From positions 233,875-297,874 of the forward strand of contig JALMLS010000453.1 in NCBI GenBank assembly GCA_038496445.1: DNA of 64,000 nt, given 5' to 3'. The DNA is from Trichosphaerium sp. ATCC 40318 (taxonomy: Eukaryota > Discosea > Flabellinia > Trichosidae). A model generated the notes under the pieces. It made no database searches. It was not told the DNA's origin and was given only the letters and a program-made list of their open reading frames with translations. Position numbers and translations under genes: made by a program. Below are positions 1-12,643 of the stretch, piece by piece (positions within the stretch are counted from its first letter, which is position 1; each line of letters begins with the position of its first letter).

Positions 1-392
1 CATATACTCAAATGACGAACACCACGTACACTCCTTAGTCCTGAGTCCGTTATGTTTTCATTCTGCCAAAGTACAAGTTGATGAACACCAGAAAGATAAG
101 CTAGATCTTTGTCTGTTGCTTCTGGAAACGATATAAATGATATTTGTGTATTTGAGAGTAGAGGGCTACCACTTAGACGATGGCAATCGTCAGTTGACCG
201 AATATCGATAAAATTGTATCCTATGTGATGGTGGATAACGTCAGCTAATACTTTACAGCTCTGAGCGACCCGGTATCTATCAGATACATCAACAAACGCC
301 AGTAAATGGGCGATTATCTCCAGTGGTATATCGAGCAGCTCAATATCGTCTAATTCTGTCGGTATTTGATAATCAGAGATGAGTTCAGTCAT
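1..392 (-). CDS. F-box / leucine-rich-repeat protein, 3' part beyond window
   Basis: An uninterrupted minus-strand frame opens at the ATG ending at 392 and runs off the left edge, giving about 130 residues. Residues 13-55 read as an F-box: an acidic lead, then IPLEIIAHLLAFVDVSDRYR and a cysteine-containing helix. From about residue 85 come LRR-like segments such as SGVHQLVLWQNENITDSGLR. F-box proteins normally dock on SKP1 in SCF ubiquitin ligases, with the repeats choosing the substrate; that role is inferred from the family. The neighbouring gene on the same strand also starts with an F-box-like segment. The LRR style (GVHxLxLxxxxxITDxGLxxL) matches the decayed LRR stretch at 63,060-63,585, so this is a local family. 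Confidence 0.7.
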   Translation of the reverse strand, partial: MTELISDYQIPTELDDIELLDIPLEIIAHLLAFVDVSDRYRVAQSCKVLADVIHHHIGYNFIDIRSTDDCHRLSGSPLLSNTQISFISFPEATDKDLAYLSGVHQLVLWQNENITDSGLRSVRGVRHLSI

Positions 393-723
393 AACGTTTG
401 AAGGTTGTTGTGACACACGTGCAAAAAATGTAACCGATTATTTTTGACTTTATTTCTGAGCACATCGATACTTTCGAGTGACACTACTTTCGTCGTGTTT
501 GACCGCGAGAGCTAAACAACAGAAGTAATTTTAATTGCAACCGAATAACACAACTGTCATCATCTGAAACGACATTTTACAGCGCAGTTCATCATTGTAA
601 CAAAACACAGTACGTTGTACACAACAGCTTTTTTCTAAATTAGATGCCTTAAGTAGCAAGCGAGGAAGGCTAATATTCTTTGCATCATAATATAGAGGTT
701 ATTTAGAAGTAGGAATTCACCAC

Positions 724-1809
724 TTACAATACACGCCCATATTTATTGGTTCGTTTTCTTTGCTCAATTAAATTTCCATTTTCATCCCACTGATAGCGAT
801 CTCCTTTTTTTCTACCATGGACATACTTACCCTGCTCTTTTAATTTACCATTAACATGCCACACCTTGAATTGTCCATGTTTTTTATCATGTAAATAGTT
901 ACAGTGTTCTTGCAATTTTCCATTCTTATACCAGCTCTTGAACTCTCCTTGTGCTACATTATTAACGAAATAATGCTTTAGACACATAACTCCGTTCTCA
1001 TACCATTCCTTACTTTCACCATGACGTTTATCATCAACCCACATACACTGTTTCTTAAGTTGTCCACCTTCATACTTGGCATACCAATGTTTTTCTTCTC
1101 CGTCCATTTTACCGTTAATGTAAACATACTGTTTAAGTAATTGACCACTTCCATGGCACCAATATTGACATAACCCATGTTGTACACCATTAGAATACTC
1201 CTCTGTTTTATCTAATCTACCTTTTATCCAGCTCTTACATACTCCGTCTAGTTTATCGTTTCTATACATGTACTGTAGAGCTAAAAGACCTTTCGTATAT
1301 TGTCTCAGGGGACCATTCTTTAACCCTAGAGAATAAACTTCGCTATGAACTAAAGAACCATTGTAAGAATACAAGGTCCATTTTCCTTCTTTTTTCCCAT
1401 TCTTGTAAGCTCCTTCAATTTCTTTTACACCATCTTCAAACCATGTCCTGTATTCACCATGAAGCTTATTATCTTTATAATATGATAGCACATGTTGTCT
1501 TCCATTTGGGTGATATTTTTTTGAAAGTTCCTTCTTCCCGCAATTCCAGTACTCTCGTTGTAGTATAACCTTTCTATCGCTATATTGAATCCATTTGCCG
1601 TGTTTATTGAGGTTGTTATCAAAACGTGTAGTTAAAGCAGCCTTAAGACATAATAAAGGCCATTTAACCGATAGCCACACGTCCAGTTCGATAATATCAA
1701 GTTGAATCTCTACGGGGAGGTCTGTAAGTACAAATCGCTCTTCGAACCCCTAAAAAGAAGCTCAGAAGCATAAAATAGTTCATCACAAAACCTCGTTGGT
1801 TCTGTCCAT
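724..1809 (-). CDS. F-box-like protein with MORN_2/YwqK-type repeats
   Basis: The main exon (1749-724) codes for about ten repeats of roughly 25-30 residues of the form NGxLxExxxYxxGKxHGxxxxWxxNG, the MORN_2 (YwqK-like) pattern. Repeats begin around residue 50 and run to the end (DENGNLIEQRKRTNKYGRVL). The frame extends upstream of the first in-frame Met (1680) into TDLPVEIQLDIIELDVWLSV, an F-box-like start, and ends at an acceptor (TTTTTAG, 1751-1750). A small first exon at 1809-1792 (MDRTNE) joins in phase but would use a GTTTTG donor, so it is tentative. Such F-box/MORN_2 combinations are plausible substrate adaptors for SCF ligases; this is inferred. The exact repeat function is unknown. 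Confidence 0.65.
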
Positions 1810-2574
1810 CGTGCTGAATAGATACCGTATCTATGTTTCCTTCAGAGAAAATTCCACTTTTTACGTTAAGTAGCACCGATCTTTAAGTTTTTAAAATCAT
1901 ATTCTACCAATCATGAGCTGTTTTGTATGCAACAAAGTACGTGCAAAACCTCCTTCAAACATAATGCTATCCATAATTATAAAACTAACAACTATTGCTG
2001 TTTGAGAAAGATAGTTGTAACAATAAATAACAGGAGAAGGGTGCTTGGAAAACTCAAGGAGATTAAGTGTGTTTATTTAGGTTAATTACAGTTGACCGGC
2101 GTGAGCCAGTCCGTACATTACAAATAAATATCCACTATGGCATGGTGCGTTTGAAAGCTAGTAATGTCCTGTCACCTCCGAAAATAAATTAGTGAAAACC
2201 AACGTAAAAGACAAGCGTTTAAACAATATCCACGGACAAAAAAACAAAATACGTTGATACGATGAACGCTCAAAATAGAGAAACAGATTTGTCAGCGATT
2301 CTGTCTCGGGCAATTTCGATTTCCCCTTTTTGTTTGCCTGAATGGCAAACTAGGTTTGTGATTGTAAGATAATCAAATGTTTCTTTGCAATGGAAATCTT
2401 TGTATGGTGCTGAAGCAGAAATACATGCGTGTGGTAATGGTTTATCCATCTGCCGCGCGTGTATAGCACAAACTACATGCTACAAAAACTGAAAAGTTTT
2501 TCATTGATACTGATTTATTGTGATATTAAGAGCCAGCTAGTCTGTCTGTTCTACAAGTTACATTCCGTGTGTGC
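1810..2574. other. Intergenic, no supported gene
   Basis: This stretch lies between the start of the MORN_2 gene and the 3' end of metalloprotease copy A. No frame longer than about 50 codons resembles a known family, and I see no RNA gene or clear repeat. Confidence 0.5.
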
Positions 2575-5500
2575 TCAATTTGGACTTACAACAACATTTT
2601 GATTTCTAGCAGTAATAGAAGGTCCATCTGGTCTTTTTGGACCTCCCATCACGTTAACACCATCTCTAGTAGAAGCATCTTCTTGCTTGGTATCACTTGA
2701 CATTGTTACACCTGGAGAAGTATTCGATTGAGGTGTATCAGAAGTCTAAACAAGAATATGTAAGAACAAATCATAGCACAAGCCAAAAAAAATGAAATTA
2801 AAGGGAATGTATAACTCTCTTCTTCCTTCTACGTACATGAACATCTTGTTTCTTTGTTGCATAAACTACTCCACCAATTGCAGCAGCTACAACAGCAATA
2901 CCGACAACAGATCCTACAGCGATACCGGCAATAGCGCCAGCACCAAGACCACCAGAGGCAGCGGCTGCACCAGCACCACCAACTGCAGTAACAGCTACAG
3001 CTGGAGTTGCAGCAGCAACAGGTACAGACGACACCGCAACTAGTCAAAAAGTTAGTTGTCGTTTACTGTAAATAAAATAGTGTTCACTTACTTGATGAAG
3101 GAACAATACCACTTGCAGAAGCAATGTTTGAGCCAGATGTGATGATGTTTTGTAAATTCGAAACAATTGATATTGAAGATACACTCTTAGTACCAACAAC
3201 AGTCACTGAAACAGCTGTTGTTGCACCTGCAGCAGCTTGTCTTTTTGATGAAGTACATCCAGAGCCAACCAAGGTCATATCTGAAAGTTGATCTTCTGTG
3301 ATACCAAGCATTGTAATGAGACGTTCTCGCACAAATACTTCTGATGGACAACCGGAAATAACAAACTCAAGTTTTGACTCTGTAAGGAGTAAAACGTCCT
3401 TAAAGAAAGCAGAACCTTGACCACATAATCCAACACCACCGCCATCTGGGCTGATAGTAAATGTGTAATCATAGACCTTTACAAAGAAACATTAGATGAC
3501 AATTTGGGTTTGTTATATAGCATACGAAGTTAGTTCCAGCGATAGTAGTTTGGGTTCGTGTCCCGCCAGCAGCTTCCACTGACATTGTAATATCTTTCCA
3601 CTCGCCTACTGCCCAATCTACAGTTTGGTAATCCAATGCACCCTATGAAACAGTTACACTTCTCAAACCCGTCTTTCTACTTTTTTTCGTACACGTCGAC
3701 CCCAGTAGTATGTTTGACCAACTCTCATTTGGGTACTGCTCTCAGGTTCAATGTACAACATCAGTATAGCGTCTGGGAATTGTGTATTACCCATACTACA
3801 AAGATAAATCAATAAACAAAGCCTGTTAGTCAGCACTTACCCATATCCAATAGCAGCAAAAGTGGTTTCATCGCTTCTTAGAACAGATACAGCAATAGTC
3901 ATGGTACCACCAGGAAGGATTTCTTCAGTACTACGAATTTAAAGTTAGAACATTGAACAACTGCTGAAACATCTAAAAGCTAAAACGTACCCTTCCCATC
4001 GGATGCAATGTGGACTTGGTGCGTTTACTAAATCAATAGAATTCTGGGTAGAGGCTTCTTGAAATATTCTTGAAAAAAATAAATAAGAACACACGTGATT
4101 TTGTAAACAAGTATTGCTTAAAAAACCCAAACCATGTTAGTTACCTCCAATTGGCATCTGATCCTATTTTAAACGTTTTAAAAGATGGTTTCTCATTGAT
4201 AGGTTTTGGGTTGCAGTCTATTCCATCTCCTTCGTATCCAGTTACGCATTTACATTGTGGAGTTGATCCAGATAGATCGCATGTCGCTTGAGCATGACAT
4301 CCTTGACATGTGACACATTGGAAGTTTGAACACATTTCACCACTTACACAATCACCACAAACATGTCCAGGACATTCAGTAACGCCACCACACTCAATGT
4401 TTCTTGTTGTACAAAGTTCATCACATTCTGCGGGTGTGAGTGGATCAGGTGGTCTAAATACAGTTTTAGTATTAATCGAACTACACTTTTGGATCATACG
4501 GTGTAACACAAAGATTATTTTCACATTCTTGGCCTGCCTGGCAATTTCCGCAATCGAGAGTAGTTCCACATCCGTCATTAAGCATACCACAAGCTCCAGA
4601 ACAAGTATTGGATGGAATACACTCACAACGACCTGTACAAAAATTAGTACTTCTTTACCTCACATAACAAGAAAAGAACATTGGCTATAAAAGAATGTTG
4701 TCTACCTTCAGAAGAGCACGTGTTTGGACCACTACAAGATCCACAAGAAATATCTTCACATCCATCAAAAGCAGAACCACAATTCTGTCCTCGTTCTGTA
4801 CATACATTTGGATTACGGGTATTTGTGCATTCAAAGTCTATTCATTATTAGAATGAAATGCTATCTAGCTGTTGTAGTATTTTTGTTACTTACTACACTG
4901 GTCTACAGCAAATGGTCTTGCGTTGTAATTTTGGAATCGAGTGAATGCGCAATACATGAGGTGTCTGTCACCACATTGACGTTGGCTACATGCCATTTTG
5001 GTCTGGCTGTCAGAAACAATGATCCTTGCAAATAAAAATGTTAGATTCAAAATGAAAAAAAAGAAGATGGCTGTTTGAGGCTTTGTACGTACTTGTATCG
5101 CCATATGTAGTAATTTGCATTACCATCAGATGTATCAATTACATCAGTTTCGCAAGTCCATAAATGTTTTTTCTCTATTATCGTGGCAAGTTCATCAGCA
5201 ATGTTAAACTCACTATTACCATTTTCGTTTATATCGCCACCAATTGAAGGACGTTTCAGGCTTTCGGTGCAAGTGGTCAGGTATTCGTTAACTTGGGAAA
5301 GTAAATCTGTGTCCCATTCAACCGCATTAAGACCATATAAAGCTCTACAAAAAGGTGTTAATAAAAATAAGATTTTAAGGGACTAAAATCACTTTGAGTA
5401 CCTTTCATCATTTACAACTTGAAGAATATCTTGAGGAAATCCAGGTATAACCTCACACTTATCATTTCTACATTGACTTCCTGAAGCACAAGTACCACAA

Positions 5501-7651
5501 CCGTCGCTGTTACCGCAAGCGTCTGGACCACATTCTTTGGTACCACATTGTTGATCACATGGAACACATTGTCCATTCTTACATTCGTTAAGGCCTTGAC
5601 AGACTCCACATGACCTTCCAACACAGTTACTCGGACCACATTCTGTTGTTCCACAAGAAACAGTGCATCCTGAGTCAAAATCGACAAGGCAATTAATTGA
5701 ACTGATATGAGCACAAGCTGCAGTTCTACTATTTTGGGAGAAGCGATCATAGTCTGTCGAACTAAACAAAAAGTTAGCTCAAAAAAACCCAAGAACTTTT
5801 TTCGGGTTTGGAAAAAGAGAACGTACTCTCTGTTGTTTACACTTGGAAACATGATACCTATAATATATTGGTACGAAAGGTTGATTGTCTAAGGTAAATC
5901 CTAAATAGCTTACCTCCATTAGTGTCATCATGTGAGCAATCGAAGTTGTGACCAGTTTCATGACCAACAACACGATGAGCTGAATGTCGACTATTCAAGT
6001 GATTGGAAATACCTGAACCAACATTCTAGCACTATGTTACCAGTGAAACAAACTTGGTTTGCATACCGTTCTACATATGGTACCGACCCAAGCGAGTCCA
6101 ATAGTACCAGGAGATGGATAACAATTTGTCATGAGATGAAGAAGACCTGCATCAGGTTTGTTGTCTTGTTTCCATGCCGAGACTTGATCCAGTTTTGTTT
6201 CGATACCAGGACAACTGTTACCGAGTGTATTCCAATCTGGACCGCCAGGTGATTCGTTGATTTGAAGGGATTCAATTGTGAGATGAACATTCTATATTAC
6301 ACATTAGGACTAGTAATACAACTTGAAGGACAAAATCAAAACATGAGTGAAGAAAATAGCTTCAAAAAGCGTACAAATTCTCTTTCGTAGTACACGTTCA
6401 TATCCATCCATACTAAAGTTGAAATGAACTTTAACACAACGACACAAAAACACAAAAAGTTACCTTGTTCAATGTAGTCTGTCGCTTGTTGTGCTCCACC
6501 CACCACTGCAACAAACCCAGCATCTGTAACAACAGCCTAATTTAACTTTAACTACCTAAAACTAGTCAAGGGGTTACTTACCTGCATTAATTGTTTATTT
6601 GTTTGAGGACAAGGAGATGGCGCTGCAGATACCAGAGCTGGAACTATTGATTGGTCTTCAATGCTCCTGACGAGAAACCAATAAGTACCGCAAGTTGTTA
6701 CGTTTGGTGTAAATTACCTTTTAGGCATAACACTATGTTTATGTTCTCCAGTGCCGCATAAATGTTCACGTGTGTCTGGATCCATCATGCTTTCTCTAAA
6801 AAACAAAGTTAGCATTGGTTGGTTGGGTTATAAATAGTCAGTACCTGATGAGTACATATTTCCCTTCAGCAAGCTTTTCTACATGTCTCTTGCTCATAAA
6901 AGACTTGTGGCTAAGAAAACGGGTAAATTTTTAATTCGAGCGACGAAAACTCAATTTGAGTTTGTATTATCACGTGACGAAAACGGATAAGAAACAAAAC
7001 CACATACATGCGAAAAGTCACGTGAGAATTCATTTTTGAATACAAAAAATGCAGAAAGTTAAAAGCACGTGACAATGCAAAAATTGGCGTACTTGGAAGC
7101 AAGGTCAAATACAACTCTATCGCCATTAATGACAAAAGCACCTGAGAAGGTACCATCCTCATGAGCGATAAAACGGAGATCTTGGTGATTGCTTCCAATA
7201 CCCTTGTATCCATTTCTGGGTGGAGGGTAACTCGTAATTGTTCCATTGACTTGTACTTCAATCTAAAATACATCGTTTTAGGCAGAAAAAAGCTTTACGA
7301 GCGCTACCACCAACTTACCTCTGCATCAGGACCAAAAACAGAATAAGATCTGACTCGGAATACTTTCTTTTCATTGTTTGCTTTATGGATTACGAAACGT
7401 CTTTCAATACCACCACTGCGCTTGGAGAAGCGCGCTGGAGAAAGTTCCACTAGAATAAATTTGTAAGTATCAAAGTTTTGTAAAAGTGCTTGTGGAGTTC
7501 TAAGTCGTTTTTACTTGTAAACAACACGCATGTAGAAAAGTTTTAGCGTACTTTTGTAAGCAACATCATAATCATTCACTCTATCCCAGTACGCCTGTTC
7601 GTAACATGAAACAGATATTACAACAAGGCACAAAGCCAGGAGTTTCAACAT
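2575..7651 (-). CDS. ADAM/reprolysin-like membrane metalloprotease, copy A
   Basis: This is the inverted member of the four-gene family and has the same multi-exon structure as copy B. It starts with a signal peptide (MLKLLALCLVVISVSCYEQA) at 7651; the in-frame Met at 7732 is not supported by the paralogs. A prodomain is followed by an M12B-like catalytic domain, Cys-rich repeats, an EGF-like exon, a Ser/Val-rich juxtamembrane region, an Ala/Gly/Val-rich membrane span and a tail ending VVVSPN. No frameshift was found. The zinc motif reads HETGHNFDCSHD: the glycine usual at position 8 of HExxHxxGxxH is Asp, while the three His, the catalytic Glu and the Met of IMFP are kept. Activity may therefore be reduced. 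It is probably a surface sheddase-type protease, an assignment made by family. Confidence 0.85.
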
Positions 7652-8453
7652 TGTTGAAGAGATACTTGTGCTGTTTTGTGTTGGAATAATTAATGTATTG
7701 TTCACAAGTCCAGGAACTAGCGTCGCTACCAAAGTGTGTACATATCACTGAGCGCCGTCATGGCATTTTCTTATTACTATCGCGAGCATATAAGAAATTC
7801 GCCTGTAAATAGCTTGGGTTGCGAATATGTTATCGTCGAATATTTTTTGTTTAAAACACTGTATGAAAGCGATACAAGGCCAATAAATAAGTTGTCTGAA
7901 GTAGCTTTCTTTATATCGCTGTATTTGCGACATTGCCTCTTGTGGCCATATAATCATAAGTATACTGTTGATAGAACATTGTTTGATATTCCTTTTCCAC
8001 TCACAATATATATTCTGCTTTCTGTGGTCTCTGTACGCGCGAATTGAGTTATTCTGTAATAACGCTAAAAACCTGCCAAATCATTTATGGAATCTCTTGG
8101 CCTTACAGGCGCATGTTCTGTTTTTTCTGAAATCACGTGCGCAATGTATAGTGCAGCGCACTTCGGCAGGCGAATCTGATGGTTGGAAAAACGCGAAATT
8201 GGCCGAAAGTGTAAATAAATAACCTCATTTTTTGCGCGTAGACTTGTACAACTTTGCTATCGTATCCTACATTAAATTAGAAAGCTTGTGTGGGCTTTTA
8301 ACAAAATGGTAGTTCGACAAAGGAAAAAAATACGGTAATAAGTAGTCGCTATAATAATAAGTAGTACCATGCCTGTAAAGAGGCGCCAAAAGGGTTTTTT
8401 AGGATCACGTGACAAACATCAGGTATTTTTTTTTTTTTACACAAAGTAAGCCG
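7652..8453. other. Upstream region of copy A, no supported gene
   Basis: The region directly upstream of copy A shows no similarity to the upstream regions of copies B-D. An open frame at 7,736-8,047 has no recognisable domain. Part of it recurs at 9,018-9,064, so it is more likely repeat-derived than coding. Confidence 0.4.
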
Positions 8454-9064
8454 TTATGGCATTGTTCTTTGTGACTTGTAGAGCTCCAAGTTGGCTGAGA
8501 AGCGAGTGGTAACCACCTTGACAAAAAAAGTTAGTTCGAGGTTAAAAACACTCAGGAGATACTATTTGTAGTTCCGTTTTGGAAGCTGGGCAAAAGCAAA
8601 CTCTAACGTAGTCTATTTTGAAGGCCTTTAGACAAAAATTTTGGTGTTTGTAAAGAGTTTTAGCCAAATACGCGAACGTACGTGTGGACATCATAATAGT
8701 CGTTGTCTCTTATCGCAGTCGGCCTGTAAGACGTAACAAGCTACCAATAGTTTCCTACAATAAGATATTAAGCCAAGAGTGTGGAGTGTTGAATGAGAAG
8801 AAGGAGAAGCTGTTTTTGTAAGTAATATTAACCACAAAATAAAAAGTACACACAACTTGTAACGACTAGCGTGCTAGCTTTTATACTAATATAACGTACG
8901 CCCAGGTCACAGGCATAGACGAAGGTACGTTTTACCATTTAAAACGCACAACTAACAAAAAAGAAAATGCCATACATACAAACTTCATCTAATGAAGTAC
9001 GGAGATGTGTTGATTTGTTGGGTGAATTAGCTTTGTTTAAATCGCTGTATTTACGACACAGCCG
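7890..9064 (+). repeat. Pair of diverged direct repeats (7,890-7,937 and 9,018-9,064)
   Basis: Both places read GTTG-x-[TG]-TGAA-TAGCTTT-x-TTTA-ATCGCTGTATTT-CGACA with few mismatches over about 47 bases. The translated frames also match (ISLYLRHC versus KSLYLRHS). The origin is unknown; it may be an old duplicated element. Confidence 0.45.
8454..8691 (-). CDS. Small two-exon ORF, about 63 residues, unknown function
   Basis: The frame starts with Met at 8691, reads MSTRTFAYLAKTLYKHQNFC and then IDYVRVCFCPASK. It crosses one in-phase intron (GTATCT donor, TTTGTCAAG acceptor near 8520) and ends NLELYKSQRTMP with TAA at 8454. The basic N-terminus followed by a VRVCFCP segment faintly recalls mitochondrial ribosomal proteins of the mL53 type, but I cannot confirm this. 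A chance ORF remains possible. Confidence 0.25.
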
Positions 9065-10074
9065 TCTTATATACGTACAATATGGTGGAACCTTATACGA
9101 CACAATCTATTGTTGTGCTATACCATTGTTTTCCAGAATACTTAGCGTTGTCCGAATTTCGTTTTAAGTTGGCAAAACAATCACGTGATTTTTTTTTCGA
9201 AATCAATAACAAAGCTCGCACATCCGCAAATACATGGCGAAAGCAATCAAGCTAAATGTTGCTGTCATAATTATTGAATACCAAGACCGAAGCTACGTGA
9301 ACTGAGCATGATTCGCCAGCCTCATGCGACTTTATTAATGAATACAGTTTCTCTTTCTTTGATTTTATACAAGGGCATGATTGTCTTTGCATAGCTGTAG
9401 GTAGACGTCCTTATATGACAGCCATGACGCTACTTACACTAAACATGTATTTTTAGGTGCTAATATAGTGCACATACCAACTACCCTGTGACAAAAAGAG
9501 GCAAACGTAGAACTGCTTCGAACGCTGTTTATTTTGTGCTATTGGCTCACTAGTCAACACGTTAAGAAACTGAAAACCTGGGAGATATCTTCTTCATCCC
9601 CAACGGTGTCATACATGATTAAAAACGTTCAGAAACTGCCTGTTATATTAGGGAAAATTCTTCTTGATTTCAGAAAAGAAGAAGTTCGGAAAGTACACGA
9701 CACTGGCGGTTCACAATACAACGTATTTCCTTCACTACTATCACTGTAATAATTTAAAATATAACTATATTAAGTAAGAGCGGCGGTTAGTGTACAAGGT
9801 TATTAGGTTTAGACACAGCATGGCGTACGTTATCTTTTTTCTAGTAGTAAATTCTATTTTGTCACTACACAGCGCTTTCCTGTTGATATTTGTCGGTGTT
9901 TACGGCTATAACAAACTAAAATAACGTTTTTAGGGAGGAAAAAATAGATATCACATGTTTATTCACGTGCGACGCCGCGGAAGGAGTAGGTGAGCGTCTT
10001 TTTTGTATTGGGAGTTTTTTTTTTCCCCGTTAAAATTATTTGTCGATTTCTCTATCACGTGATTATATATCGAG
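8692..10074. other. Long stretch without a supported gene
   Basis: The region holds several short frames without recognisable domains, poly-T/poly-A runs and several CACGTG palindromes (about 9,181, 9,965 and 10,057). I see no gene here. The kinase promoter should lie at its right end. Confidence 0.4.
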
Positions 10075-12179
10075 ATGCGATCCCTAGATCTCGATCTTTG
10101 GCTATTTTTATGTGTATTTAAGGTTATTATTCTAGATTTCTCAAAGGACTCCGCGATACCATTGCCTTGTTATTATTCTTCACTTCGTGACAAGTTAAAA
10201 GAATTGGGCGAATGTAGAAGAAATAAAATTATAAAGTGTATTGATTATAAAGACGTTGATGATGAGTTTGTGCGTATAGACCACGAGAAAGGTAAGTAAA
10301 TATGTTCGAATTGTTAAATTTAGTGTGTTATTCATGTTCGATGTAGATTGGGAGAACGCTTTGAAGCACATACAAAGGAACAAAATGACAATCTATTTAA
10401 AGATTTCTTATGATCTCATTCCCCAAAAGTTCTTGGATTTACAATCAGACTTGAATATTATACCGTATTCTGATTTCTCGGGTATAACAAGTATAAATGA
10501 AGGAGCATATGGAGCAGTTTATAAGGCGCAAAATATTACAGGTAAGGACTGAAAACGTTGTCAACTTTTAACCGAAAAAAAAAAAGGTGATGATGTTGCA
10601 ATGAAGAAGGTGAAGCAAGCTTTTTCGCTTAAATCTGATGAATTAAATAAAGCACAAAAAGACCTCTTCGAAGAGCTTAAAATACACAGGTAAGATGATA
10701 TAGGTTTCCATATAAACAAATTACTTTTTTTTTTCTTTATCGCTAATTTTAAAAGTAAGCTAGATGATCCAAACATAGTCAGATTCATCGGTGTCAGTAT
10801 GAGCGATGGTATATTACATATAATTAATGAGTATATGGAACATGGATGTCTTTCTGCGTTCCTTGAGAAGCATAGAAGGGACCTCTGTCCTACAATGTCT
10901 ATACATGTAGGTTTTGGTTTTTTTTTCGTAGCTAAACAACTTTGTCACGTGCAAATTTTTCTTTTTAGATAGCCACAGAGATTGCAAAAGGGATGAAGTA
11001 CCTCCACCTGCGAAATTCCCAAATTTTACATAGAGGTACGAGTACAAATGATTGAATCACTACAATCTTTTTTGACATATTTCCAGATTTGAATTCTGGT
11101 AATGTGCTTCTGGCAGGACCAATAGAACATTTGAGGGTATGTATTTCAGACTTTGGTTTATCTAGAGTATTACAGAATACAACTACAAGCAATTGGTATG
11201 CACTAAAAAACCTGACTTAAGGAAGATGTTCGAACTAGTTTTATTTAATACTTTCTTTATTCAATGACGCTTGTAGGTATTCTAAGTCTCGTTGTCATGA
11301 AGGATATATGCCTCCTGAGATTGTGAATTACAAAAGCGGCACAGACGTACCGTATAACAGTAGTGGTGATGTCTACGCTTACGGTATTTTAATGTATGAA
11401 ATATGGACTGGAGAAGCACCTTGGGCACGTGTAACAACCTCCGAATGGCAGAAAAAGGTACCATATAAACTTGATTATATGCTAGCTGATGCGCTAAATT
11501 TGAGGTTGCGAGTGGAGATCAATTTGATGATCCTAAAAACGCACCTGTTTGGTGGAATCGATTGACAAGGAATTGCATACAACAATTAAAAAAAGGTGGG
11601 AACTTTTGGTTTAAAAAATTAAATGATGCACTAACGTGTCTTATTAAGGACGGCACAGGCCTGCCTTCAAAGAGATAGTGTCGGTTTTAGAGCCTATTAA
11701 CAAGGCGTTTCCTTCGTCTATTGCGTACAAAGTTTGGGATAACTTCAAAGAAGGAAAGAACAAAGTGTTTGTTTTGTATGTCGCTTTTAAGCTAAGTCAT
11801 CAAGTTCTTTGTTGACGCTTTATTTAGCATTCTAATGGAAGGTAAACAACAATACAACTTATACTTTCAACAAATGAATACGGTTAAAAAACTGACCGTT
11901 GAAAGTATACGAATAGGTAAGTGCAAAGAAAGCAAAGCTGTGACTTTTCCCATTTTTTTCTGGAATAATCTTTAACTCTTTATGAAGGTAAAGAGTCTCA
12001 TATCAACATTACAGCAACTTGTGAAAATAAAAGGTATCAGCTATCTTCTTTTTTTTGTAATTTTAAAGTAAGAGCTAACACATCCGCATAGTTCAGTATT
12101 TAAAGGAAAGGATTTGAAGAGGCCAGCAAGATGGGTAAAATATCTTAATGTATTAGCCAAAAATAAAATTAAACGCTAA
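10075..12179 (+). CDS. TKL/tyrosine-kinase-like protein kinase
   Basis: Twelve exons join in phase to give 487 residues: 10075-10291, 10347-10541, 10587-10689, 10756-10906, 10969-11035, 11087-11195, 11277-11457, 11505-11595, 11649-11775, 11828-11916, 11988-12033 and 12092-12179. The kinase domain spans about residues 120-400. Visible landmarks are the glycine loop INEGAYGAVYKA (first Gly replaced by Asn), VAMKK with the ATP lysine, the catalytic loop HRDLNSGNVLL, the DFG motif, the PPE motif, GDVYAYGILMYE and the final RPAF. HRDLNSGN and MYEIWTG fit the tyrosine-kinase-like group. The first 110 residues have no recognisable domain, and the basic 85-residue tail is unassigned. The start Met at 10075 is the first in frame; an upstream exon cannot be excluded. 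Confidence 0.85.
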
Positions 12180-12643
12180 CACACATGCCCAACAGTATTA
12201 TTGTAGTAACAACAGTCTTGTCTTTATTTTGGTGTAATGGCAGTTCCCTTTTGGCATTGTCGGTTAGACTCTTTTTGAAAAACTGATGAGTGAAATCCAC
12301 CCATTTAGGTCAAGGTTATTGAATTAAGATGTACTAAAATCTTCGTACTGTTAATGTGATTGAAAACAAAAAAAAAATGCTTTTGTTTGATAATGTACGT
12401 TAATCGTCAGCGATCAGATAGTTATTTTGGATGTAATCGCTCCTTACACTTATTAGGATAAGGTAACTAGAAGATGAGTTGAGGCCTATTTTCTCAAATT
12501 GGTCATTGCTGTAGTTAATGTTGAACGCTGTTTGAGCCAGTTTTAGCTTTTATGCATTAGAATATCCAAAAGATGACCCCAGGCCTTGTTATTGTTAAAC
12601 TTTTGTTGCAATAAATCTAATATATTATTTGATATACATTTCT

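Noticed and set aside
2792-3047. Overlapping open frames on both strands opposite the membrane-span exon of copy A (and equivalents near 20,460, 27,420 and 34,450)
   Set aside because: They are shadows of the Ala/Gly/Val-rich span exon, whose codons also lack stops in other frames. They show no start context or domain of their own.
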